NCBI RefSeq assembly: GCF_003382285.1
Contig: NZ_QTJR01000001.1
Coordinates: 1 to 64,000, forward strand
Direction: 5' to 3'
Length of the DNA: 64,000 nt
Source: Lysobacter soli
GTDB lineage: Bacteria; Pseudomonadota; Gammaproteobacteria; Xanthomonadales; Xanthomonadaceae
The translations under genes were made by a program, and so were the position numbers. Every line of letters starts with the position of its first letter. Positions within the stretch are counted from its first letter, which is position 1. The notes beneath the pieces were generated by a model that made no database searches, was not told where the DNA came from, and was given only the letters and a program-made list of their open reading frames with translations. Below are positions 17,366 through 23,893 of this stretch, piece after piece.

Positions 17366-17992
17366 TCAGCCGCGCGCCACGTCGAACACCATCGTGACGA
17401 TGGCGTACAACCCGATCAGCAGCAGCGCGCATGCGGTGAGCAGCGTGTAGGAAACCGGATAGCCGCTTTCGCCATGCACCAGCCCGTGCTGGACCATGGC
17501 GTTGCGTTGCGCACGCAAGGTGCGCATGAAGTTGATGTGGTAGACGATGCCGACGATGAGCAGCAACACGCCGAGCATCACCAGCGCCATGCCGAAATTG
17601 CTTGGCGCGGCCGTGCTGATGTTCAAGACGCCCGACTCGCGCCCCCTGCTGAATACCTGGAAGATCGTGAAACCGAAGCCGATGAGCGACAGCGCGGTGC
17701 GGATCACCGACATCAGCGTGCGCTCGGCGCTGAGGCGCGTGCGCTGGAACGACATGCCGGTGCGGCGCATCGACATCTCGGTGCGATTGGTCGACAGATC
17801 GGTGCGGTATTCGGACAGATCCGTCCGGTGTTCCGAAAGACCCGTGCGGTGCGTCGAGAGCTTCGTGCGATGCTGCGAGAGCTCGACCGATGCGACGTCC
17901 GCATCGAGCAGCCCCACGTCGGGAATCGCCGGCAGCTGCGTATCCTCGAATCGCTTCGGCCGCGCCGGGGTTTCATCGTGCTGCGAGCTCAT
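17366..17992 (-). CDS. DUF202/YidH-like membrane protein with long heptad repeat
   Basis: The 208-residue protein has three C-terminal transmembrane helices (about 100-118, 128-150, 178-200), as in DUF202/YidH proteins. The soluble N-terminal part is unusual: residues 38-102 form ten consecutive seven-residue units of the form L/M-S-x-x-R-T-x, with RT exactly every seven residues from 42/43 to 98/99. Ordinary family members carry one or a few such units directly before the first helix. The repeat predicts a long amphipathic or coiled-coil rod. It lies between an unknown membrane gene and the sulfatase gene with gaps of 12 and 45 bp, in one operon. Confidence 0.85.
   Translation of the reverse strand: MSSQHDETPARPKRFEDTQLPAIPDVGLLDADVASVELSQHRTKLSTHRTGLSEHRTDLSEYRTDLSTNRTEMSMRRTGMSFQRTRLSAERTLMSVIRTALSLIGFGFTIFQVFSRGRESGVLNISTAAPSNFGMALVMLGVLLLIVGIVYHINFMRTLRAQRNAMVQHGLVHGESGYPVSYTLLTACALLLIGLYAIVTMVFDVARG
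17687..17881 (-). repeat. 21-bp coding tandem repeat in the DUF202-like gene
   Basis: The stretch encodes ten LSxxRTx heptads, one per 21 bp. Third-position and variable-residue differences between units indicate an old, diverged expansion and not a recent slippage event. Confidence 0.85.
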
Positions 17993-18004
17993 CGGCGTCT
18001 CCGT

Positions 18005-18433
18005 TCAGGCCGTGCGATGCGCACGCGCATGCCACCAGCGCACCAGCCGGTTGATCGGCCCGCGCAGCAGCAGGTAAGGAAGGAAGCACAGCACGACGAT
18101 CACGTTGATCGCTTCCAGCACGTGGAAGGTGCCGAGCACGCGATACTGGTAGATGATCTCCATCACCAGCCCGAGGATCAGGATGCGCGTGGTCGCCTTC
18201 ACGCCCTCGTGGAGCGACGCACGGCGCGCCGCCGGGTCGTTGACGATCTTCCAGAAATACGGACGCCGGCCCGTCTTCGCATCGCGTGTACCGTCGCGCA
18301 GCGCCATCAGCAGCGCCATGCCCGGTTGCAGGAAGAAGCGGAACGACATCGGGCCATGCGTGCGGCCGATCAGGTCGTCGTAGAAACGCACCACGTCGTG
18401 CACGAACGCTTCCAAGCCCTGCCCCTCCTGCAT
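18005..18433 (-). CDS. Unknown membrane protein, first gene of the sulfatase operon
   Basis: The 142-residue product has a soluble N-terminal half (FVHDVVRFYDDLIGRTHG, then a Lys/Arg-rich stretch) and two predicted transmembrane helices (about 80-98 and 106-124), ending with a basic tail. I do not recognise the family. The start at 18433 is the first plausible ATG; the frame remains open further upstream, but that part is compositionally unlike protein. It precedes the DUF202-like gene by 12 bp and appears to head the minus-strand operon reaching FGE. Confidence 0.65.
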   Translation of the reverse strand: MQEGQGLEAFVHDVVRFYDDLIGRTHGPMSFRFFLQPGMALLMALRDGTRDAKTGRRPYFWKIVNDPAARRASLHEGVKATTRILILGLVMEIIYQYRVLGTFHVLEAINVIVVLCFLPYLLLRGPINRLVRWWHARAHRTA

Positions 18434-18736
18434 GACTGCACGGGAACAACCGGCAAATCGGACAGCTCGACTCGCGATGGCGGCGGGGAAAAACACGCCA
18501 CCGGCGCGGCGCACCGGAACGCTTTTCTCGCAGTCGCCTCCGTCAGACTCGCCGTGAAGTGCAGCGTCCCCGGCGGCAGGCCATCGGATCATCGTGTCGA
18601 TGCGGTGAAAGGGTCGTGACGGCGGAATGAACGATGCTGCGTCCTTGTGTGAAGAACGCTCGCGAACGGTTTGCGGCGCCGGGTTTTCGACGCCGCAGGC
18701 GTATCACCTGTTGCTGACAGCGGTCGCGTCAGGCAA
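18434..18736. other. Intergenic spacer between azurin and the sulfatase operon
   Basis: About 300 bp without a supported gene. It must hold the promoter of the sulfatase operon and the end of the azurin transcript. A GCGGCG...CGCCGC hairpin (18673-18696, 12-base loop) lies just downstream of the azurin stop, without a clear T-tract on the azurin strand. Nothing else stands out. Confidence 0.4.
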
Positions 18737-19192
18737 TCACTTCACCACGATGAGCTTGCCGCGCATGAGCGTCGCGTGGCCCGGGAAGCTGCAATAGAAG
18801 GCGTAGTCGCCGCCGGCTTTCAGGCGCGAACCGGCAAACGTGGTCTTGGTGCTCTGGCCGCCGCCGATGAGCGCGGTGGCCGCGATCACGCGCGGATCGT
18901 TCTTCGGCACGTATCCCGCCGCTGCGCCGGCCTTCAGTCCGTCGCGCGCGATGGCGTCGTACAGCACGGTCTGCGAGACCACCACGTTGTGCCCCATCGC
19001 AGCCACCGGCATCTTCCCGGTATGGGTGAGTTCGATGGTGATAGCCGGGCACGACGCCGACACAGTCGCGGTCTTGATGTCGTACTGCATCGCATCGTTG
19101 GCCTTGATCTTCACCGTGCAGTTGTCGGCGGCGAAAGCGTGCGACGAAACACCGGCGAGCGCGAGGCCGGCCAGCAGCAGAGCGGTTTTCAT
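18737..19192 (-). CDS. azu: Azurin
   Basis: This periplasmic blue copper protein shuttles electrons, classically in denitrification or the peroxide response. The 151-residue precursor has a Sec signal peptide with cleavage after AFA (residue 21), giving a mature protein of 130 residues, close to the usual 128. All copper ligands are present: His68 in MGHNVV, Cys134, His139 and Met143 in FYCSFPGHATLMRG. The structural disulfide pair Cys25/Cys48 is also present. It appears monocistronic. A perfect FNR/ANR box sits at the expected activating distance upstream, which agrees with oxygen-dependent control of azurin in pseudomonads. Confidence 0.96.
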   Translation of the reverse strand: MKTALLLAGLALAGVSSHAFAADNCTVKIKANDAMQYDIKTATVSASCPAITIELTHTGKMPVAAMGHNVVVSQTVLYDAIARDGLKAGAAAGYVPKNDPRVIAATALIGGGQSTKTTFAGSRLKAGGDYAFYCSFPGHATLMRGKLIVVK

Positions 19193-19231
19193 GTCATCCC
19201 CTTGAGCATGCGCAGGATTGCGTCAGGGGAA

Positions 19232-19273
19232 AGTCTAGGAAGCAACCTGCCCTGCGCTCTTGATCCGGATCAA
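19232..19273 (-). promoter_or_regulatory. FNR/ANR-type box and -10 element of azurin
   Basis: TTGATCCGGATCAA at 19260-19273 is a perfect match to the FNR consensus TTGAT-N4-ATCAA. On the minus strand a TAGACT -10 element lies at 19237-19232, which predicts a start near 19225. That puts the box centre at about -41.5, the class II FNR position. The box overlaps the last codons of the DNA-glycosylase gene. Confidence 0.8.
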
Positions 19274-20073
19274 GCCGTGCTGCGCGGCCTGCTTGCGACC
19301 GTCCTGCGTGCCGGTCGCTTCTGCGGTGCCTTCACGGCCGTCTTCTTCGTCGCCTTCTTCGCCGGTGCCTTCTTCGACGCCTTCGGAGGCTGCTTCGCGA
19401 ACTCGCGCAGCGCATCCTTTCCGATCCATCGCGCGCTCGCCTCGTCGGAGGCCGCAAGCCGCTTCGCCACGAGGGTCGCTTCCGCGCGCCAGTCGGCCCG
19501 CCGGCCGATCGCTCGCAGCGCCCAGTTCACGCCTTTCTTCACGAAGTTGCGATCATCGGAGGCCTCGCGTTTGATCAGTGCCCGGCCATCGGCATACAGC
19601 GATTCGTCGCCCAGTCTGCCGTGCAACGCAAGGCTTGCGAGCAGCGCGAAGGCCGCGCGCTTCTGGAATTCGTCGCGGCGCGACGACCACTGCACGACCT
19701 TGGCGAAGGCATGCGGCGTCCGGTCGAACAACACGAAGCACAGCGTGTCGCACACGGCCCAGTTGTCGAAATCCCGACACCAGCGATCCATCTGCGCCGC
19801 GGTGACCTGTTCGGGCTCCTCGACATATGCCGCGAGCATGCGCGCCTCGTAGACGCCCGTGCTCCACAATGCCGCCGCGAGGTCGTGATCGCGGCCAAGC
19901 TGCTTCGCGAGCGCCTGGATGTCCTTCATCGACACACCAAGCGCGTGGTCGGACGGAATCGCGAATCGCGCCATGCCCGCGCGTGCGGCTTCGGACGCAT
20001 GATCGCGAAGCCAGTCCAGCGCGAATTGCATGCATGCCTTGGGTGTCTCCGTCGTGGACGTGCGTGCGGCCAT
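19270..20073 (-). CDS. AlkD-like DNA alkylation repair protein with basic tail
   Basis: The 267-residue protein resembles AlkD/AlkC HEAT-repeat glycosylases that remove alkylated purines. It shows the helical-repeat core (GRDHDLAAALWSTGVYEARMLAAYV, WCRDFDNWAVCDTLC, FVKKGVNWALRAIGRR), with the conserved Trp/Asp residues of the DNA-binding groove. After about residue 225 it carries a Lys/Ala/Pro tail (KASKKAPAKKATKK...) resembling histone H1 C-termini, likely a nonspecific DNA-binding extension. The start at 20073 follows the family. It reads in the same direction as the VOC gene, whose stop is six bases upstream of this start. Confidence 0.88.
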   Translation of the reverse strand: MAARTSTTETPKACMQFALDWLRDHASEAARAGMARFAIPSDHALGVSMKDIQALAKQLGRDHDLAAALWSTGVYEARMLAAYVEEPEQVTAAQMDRWCRDFDNWAVCDTLCFVLFDRTPHAFAKVVQWSSRRDEFQKRAAFALLASLALHGRLGDESLYADGRALIKREASDDRNFVKKGVNWALRAIGRRADWRAEATLVAKRLAASDEASARWIGKDALREFAKQPPKASKKAPAKKATKKTAVKAPQKRPARRTVASRPRSTA

Positions 20074-20078
20074 TCGCG

Positions 20079-20447
20079 TCACTTCCGCTTCAACTGGTGC
20101 AGCAGCAACGCGTTGCCTTCGCTGTCCACGCACACGGCCATGCGGCACACCGGCGTCACGATGATGTCGCTGCGGAAGGTGACGCCTTTCTTCTTCAGGT
20201 CTGCGACGGTGGCTTCGAGGTCGTCGACTTCGAAGCCGACCGTGCCGCCGGCGGCTTCGCTGGGCTTGGACGGCGTGGCGTTGGTGAGCGCGAAGCAACC
20301 GCCGCCGGGCAGGTCGTATTCGATCCAGTACTGGCCGTCCTGGTGGCCATGCGAGCCGCGCTTGAGGCCCAGCGTGTTCTCGTAGAAATCGCAGGCGCGA
20401 TCGACGTCGACCACGGGGTACATCGTGAAAGCGAGCTTCTCCAGCAT
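20079..20447 (-). CDS. VOC-family (glyoxalase-like) protein
   Basis: The 122-residue protein has the two beta-alpha-beta-beta-beta modules of the vicinal-oxygen-chelate fold: AFTMYPVVDVDRACDFYENTLGLK at the N-terminus and VGFEVDDLEATVADLKKKGV in the second half. It ends with the characteristic VCVDSEGNALLLHQLK. Glu in the last strand and the first-strand polar residue are candidate metal ligands. The substrate is unknown; members include glyoxalase I and antibiotic-resistance proteins. It lies five bases before the DNA-glycosylase start and probably shares its transcript. Confidence 0.9.
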   Translation of the reverse strand: MLEKLAFTMYPVVDVDRACDFYENTLGLKRGSHGHQDGQYWIEYDLPGGGCFALTNATPSKPSEAAGGTVGFEVDDLEATVADLKKKGVTFRSDIIVTPVCRMAVCVDSEGNALLLHQLKRK

Positions 20448-20546
20448 GGCGGCGCTCCGTCCGGTGGATTGCGCTCGTTTATCGGTCGGGCGACCGATGC
20501 GTCAAGGGGTGTTTGCGGCCAGCCGACCGGCGGACGCCAGCGGCAC

Positions 20547-21032
20547 TCAACCGCGCCGTAAGGCGCGTCGTGCGAACAGCACGCAGATCACGCCGAACAA
20601 CATGTGCGCAAGCACGGCATAGGCGATCCAGTCCGGATGCGCGAACGACGGCGAGCGTCCGACGCGCGAGAGCGGCATCACCACGAAGTTCATCACCACG
20701 TACAGCACGACGCCGTAGAGCACGCCGAGCACGACGGGCCGCGCCAGCAGCGACGGGAAACGGCGGGCGACCAGCGTGTAGATCGCCACGAAGGCCGTGG
20801 CCATCAGGACGTGCAGCACCGCGCCGAGCATGGCCGTCTGCGTGCCGCCGTCGTAGCTGGCCTGTCCCAGCACGCCGACCGCGATGGTCTGGAAGACGCG
20901 CCTTAAACCTTCCGCGTCCCACGAGAACCAAAGCGTCGTGGCGAAGATGAAGTCGCCAAGGGCGACGAGCACTCCGCCGATCAAAACGAAAGCCCAGAGG
21001 ATGCGCGGTGCGAACGGACGGACGGAGGACAT
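20547..21032 (-). CDS. Unknown four-helix membrane protein
   Basis: The 161-residue protein has four predicted transmembrane helices (about 11-33, 66-86, 95-118 and 133-153) and a conserved-looking PLARPVVLGVLYGVVLYVVMNFVVMPLSR-like core (here beginning LLARPVVLG). Related proteins of about this size are annotated only as membrane proteins. It is divergent from the BlaI-family gene, sharing a 148-bp promoter region that contains the tandem operator-like repeats, so it may be under the same repressor. Confidence 0.7.
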   Translation of the reverse strand: MSSVRPFAPRILWAFVLIGGVLVALGDFIFATTLWFSWDAEGLRRVFQTIAVGVLGQASYDGGTQTAMLGAVLHVLMATAFVAIYTLVARRFPSLLARPVVLGVLYGVVLYVVMNFVVMPLSRVGRSPSFAHPDWIAYAVLAHMLFGVICVLFARRALRRG

Positions 21033-21110
21033 CGCGATGCTCCCGGTGGCGCCTGGCGCGGCCGGCCCATCCTAGTGGCGCTGGAAGGCCGGCACCCGTG
21101 ACTTTCGTCA

Positions 21111-21140
21111 TAGACAAAACGGTCTAGACAAAACGTTCTA
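21111..21140. promoter_or_regulatory. Tandem overlapping inverted repeats, probable BlaI-family operators
   Basis: TAGACAAAACGGTCTA (21111-21126) and TAGACAAAACGTTCTA (21125-21140) are two 16-bp imperfect palindromes with TAGAC/GTCTA arms that share two bases. They lie between a divergent membrane-protein gene and the BlaI-family gene. BlaI/MecI/CopY proteins bind short inverted repeats as dimers at their own promoters, so these are strong operator candidates. Their sequence differs from the TACA-TGTA core of staphylococcal BlaI sites. Confidence 0.7.
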
Positions 21141-21180
21141 GATGGATCAGCATCCTCGCACGCACCTTTCGAAGACCGCC

Positions 21181-21594
21181 ATGACCCGCAGGAATGCCCG
21201 ACCGCCGAAGCCCACCGCCGCCGAGCTCGACCTGCTGCGGGCGATCTGGCGTCTGGGTCCTTCCACGGTGAAGGACGTCCACCAGGCGCGGCTCGCCGAG
21301 CGCCCAGACATCACCTACGCCACGGTGCTGCGCCTGATGCAGGTGATGCACGGCAAGGGCTTGCTCACGCGCGACGAGAGCCAGCGATCCCACGTCTACG
21401 CCGCCGCGCATGCCCAGGACGCGTTGCAGACGAACCTGCTCTCCGAGCTCATCCAGAAGGCGTTTTCCGGCTCGGGCAAGGCGCTGGTGATGGCGGCGTT
21501 GAACGAACACGTGAGCGACAAGGAACGCGAGGAAATCCGCCGTTTCCTCAAGGACAACGCCGACGACAACGGCACGGAGCACCGCGATGACTGA
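21181..21594 (+). CDS. BlaI/MecI/CopY-family transcriptional repressor
   Basis: The 137-residue protein has an N-terminal winged helix (TAAELDLLRAIWRLGPSTVKDVHQARL, ITYATVLRLMQVMHGKGLLTRDESQRSHVY) and a C-terminal dimerisation helix region (LLSELIQKAFSGSGKALVMAALN), the pattern of BlaI/MecI repressors. These are inactivated when a partner M56 membrane protease is triggered. The start at 21181 is preferred, because an earlier in-frame ATG at 21142 directly abuts the operator repeats. It overlaps the M56 protease gene by eight bases. Confidence 0.92.
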   Translation: MTRRNARPPKPTAAELDLLRAIWRLGPSTVKDVHQARLAERPDITYATVLRLMQVMHGKGLLTRDESQRSHVYAAAHAQDALQTNLLSELIQKAFSGSGKALVMAALNEHVSDKEREEIRRFLKDNADDNGTEHRDD

Positions 21595-23482
21595 CTTCCT
21601 CGCCCAGCTGGTGCCGGCGCTCGGCCGCGCCCTGCTCCACTTCCTCTGGCAAGGCGCACTGATCGGAGTGCTTGCGGCGATCGCCCTGCGGCTGATGCGT
21701 GATGCACGTCCGCAGGCGCGCTACGCGGTGGCGTGTTCGGCGTTGCTGCTGTGCGCATTGGTGCCGACGCTGTATGTCGTCGCGCAGATATGGACGCCCG
21801 CGTCGACCGGCGGCGTCATTCCCGCGGGCGACGACGTACGCATCACCGCCCTGGCCATCGTCACCGGCGACGTCGCACCGGATTGGGCATCGCGACTGGA
21901 CGCCGCGCTGCCGACGATCGTGCTGCTCTGGGCCGCCGGCGCCGGAGCGCTGTCGCTGCGCATGGTCGCCGGACTGCTGTGGATCCAGCGCCTTCGCGCA
22001 ACGCCGCAAGCGGCCGCACACGCGCAATGGCAAACGCGACTGGACGCGCTCGCGCAGCGTTTCGGGCTGCGTCGCGATGTCGCGCTTCGCGTCGTCCAGT
22101 CGCTGTCTTCGCCGGTATCCGCCGGCTGGTGGCGCCCGATCGTGCTGCTGCCGGCGGGATTGCTCACGCGCATGCCGGCCGATCTGGTCGAAGCCCTGCT
22201 CGCGCACGAGCTGGCGCACATCCGCCGCCACGATTACCTCGTCAACCTGCTGCAGAACCTCGCCGAGGCGCTGCTGTTCTACCACCCGGTCACGTGGTGG
22301 CTGTCGCGTCGCATCCGCGACGAACGCGAACACATCGCCGACCGCCTCGCCGCCGACGTGACCGGTCAACCGCGCCGGCTCGCGCTGGCGTTGTCCGAAC
22401 TGGCGGAGTGGTCTTGCAGCCACACCGTCGACCTGTCCACGCCCAATCTCGCGCAAGCCGCCCATGGAGGCCATCTGATGTCCCGCATCGAACAACTCGT
22501 CCGTCCCGGCGCGCGCCCCGTGCGCGGCGGCGTCGCCTTGCCGCTGGTCGGCGTCGCGATCGCCTGCCTGGCGTTCTACGCGCATGCGCAGATCGGCCAG
22601 GACGCGAAACCCGCAGCCGCCACGTCCGCGCAGGCGAAAGCCGATGCAGCCAGCCACGGGCAACCGTCCGCGCAACCGAAGGCGAAGCCCGCCGCCACGC
22701 CGGCGAAGAGCGCCTCGACGACGCTGCGACTCAAGCACGACGACGAGAACGCCTACGCGCTCATCAGCAAGGATCGCGACGGGTTCCGCATGTCCGGTTC
22801 GACCGACGACATCCCCGAGATCGAACGCGCCCGCCGCAGCCTGACCAACCAGGACTTCATCTGGTTCCGCCGCGATGGAAAGGCCTACGTGGTGTCCGAC
22901 GCCGACACGATGGCGAAGGTGCGCGATGCATGGCGCGACAGTGATCGCATCGGCGAGCAGATGGAAGCGCTTGGCGACCAGATGGAAGTCCACGGCAACA
23001 AGATGGAGGCGCTGGGCGCGCAGATGGAACAGCTTTCGGCCAAGGCCGACGACGACCGCGCGATCAACGCATCCTCCCGTCGCATGGAGCGCCTGGCCGA
23101 CCAGCAGAGCGCGTTGGCCGAACGGCAGTCGGAGATCGCCTCGCAGATGGCGCGAGCGGACGGTGCCGGCCGCGATCGCCTGGAAGCGACGATGGACGAC
23201 CTGGGCCGCCAGATGGATGAACTCGGGCGCCAGATGGACGAGCAGAGCCGCGTGATCGAGCAGCAGACCGCCGCCTTGGCTGCAAACCAGGGGCCGATGG
23301 AAGCGCTGGGCCGCCAGATGGATGAAGCCAGCAAGCCGATGGATGCCCTCGGCCGCCAGATGGACGCGCTCGGCAAGCAGCAGGAAAAGATCATCGAGGA
23401 AGCCGAACGCAAGACGCGCGTGCTGCTCGACAGCGCGATGGCGCGCGGCCTCGCGCAGCCGATGCCGCTGGTGGCGCGGTGA
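21587..23482 (+). CDS. M56 (BlaR1-type) membrane metallopeptidase with C-terminal repeat rod
   Basis: The 631-residue protein has an N-terminal membrane region and the gluzincin motif HELAH (His207-His211) followed by EREHIADRLA, the third-ligand region of M56 peptidases such as BlaR1. A further transmembrane helix lies near residues 313-328. In place of BlaR1's penicillin-binding sensor, the C-terminal ~180 residues (from about 450) are built of M-E/D-x-L-G-x-Q heptads such as QMEALGD and QMDELGR, predicting a long coiled coil. It presumably senses an envelope signal and relieves BlaI-type repression. No beta-lactamase gene is nearby. Confidence 0.9.
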   Translation: MTDFLAQLVPALGRALLHFLWQGALIGVLAAIALRLMRDARPQARYAVACSALLLCALVPTLYVVAQIWTPASTGGVIPAGDDVRITALAIVTGDVAPDWASRLDAALPTIVLLWAAGAGALSLRMVAGLLWIQRLRATPQAAAHAQWQTRLDALAQRFGLRRDVALRVVQSLSSPVSAGWWRPIVLLPAGLLTRMPADLVEALLAHELAHIRRHDYLVNLLQNLAEALLFYHPVTWWLSRRIRDEREHIADRLAADVTGQPRRLALALSELAEWSCSHTVDLSTPNLAQAAHGGHLMSRIEQLVRPGARPVRGGVALPLVGVAIACLAFYAHAQIGQDAKPAAATSAQAKADAASHGQPSAQPKAKPAATPAKSASTTLRLKHDDENAYALISKDRDGFRMSGSTDDIPEIERARRSLTNQDFIWFRRDGKAYVVSDADTMAKVRDAWRDSDRIGEQMEALGDQMEVHGNKMEALGAQMEQLSAKADDDRAINASSRRMERLADQQSALAERQSEIASQMARADGAGRDRLEATMDDLGRQMDELGRQMDEQSRVIEQQTAALAANQGPMEALGRQMDEASKPMDALGRQMDALGKQQEKIIEEAERKTRVLLDSAMARGLAQPMPLVAR

Positions 23483-23893
23483 GGTGTTGTTGGTTGGTTG
23501 GTTAGTTAGTTGGCTGGTTGGTTGATTGGCTGGTGTGCTGATCTCCAGAGCCGTACGACGCTGATGCCGTGACAGCCTGGGTCCCGGCTTTCGCCAGGAT
23601 GACGGCTTTCAAGCCCCTCTCCCACCGGGAGAGGGGTTGGGGTGTAAGGCGGGACATGCGCCTTGCGCTGGCGCTTGCGATGCGTGGCTGCTGTTATCAG
23701 TGACCCGATCCGCGCACGAAGCAAGATCAAGATGGATTCCAGCTTCCGCTGGAATGACAGTGAGGTGGTTCGCCGGTGAGGGATGCCAGAGGGCTGCGGG
23801 CCTGGATCCCGGCTTTCGCCGGGATGACGGCTTCAAAGCCCCTCTCCCACGCGGAGAGGGTGGGATGAGGGGCGGCGGCGTAGCAACGCGCCA
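23483..23893. repeat. Repeat-rich spacer: tetranucleotide tract and REP-like palindromes
   Basis: The spacer begins with a GGTT/GATT/GGCT tetranucleotide-like tract (23486-23534). It then holds two inverted-orientation copies of the main palindrome (about 23612-23644 and 23836-23876) and copies of the GGATCCCGGCTTTCGCCGGG-type palindrome (about 23577-23603 and 23808-23832). A GGATTCCAGCTTCCGCTGGA-type copy lies near 23734-23757. Small frames across it are not credible genes. Confidence 0.8.
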
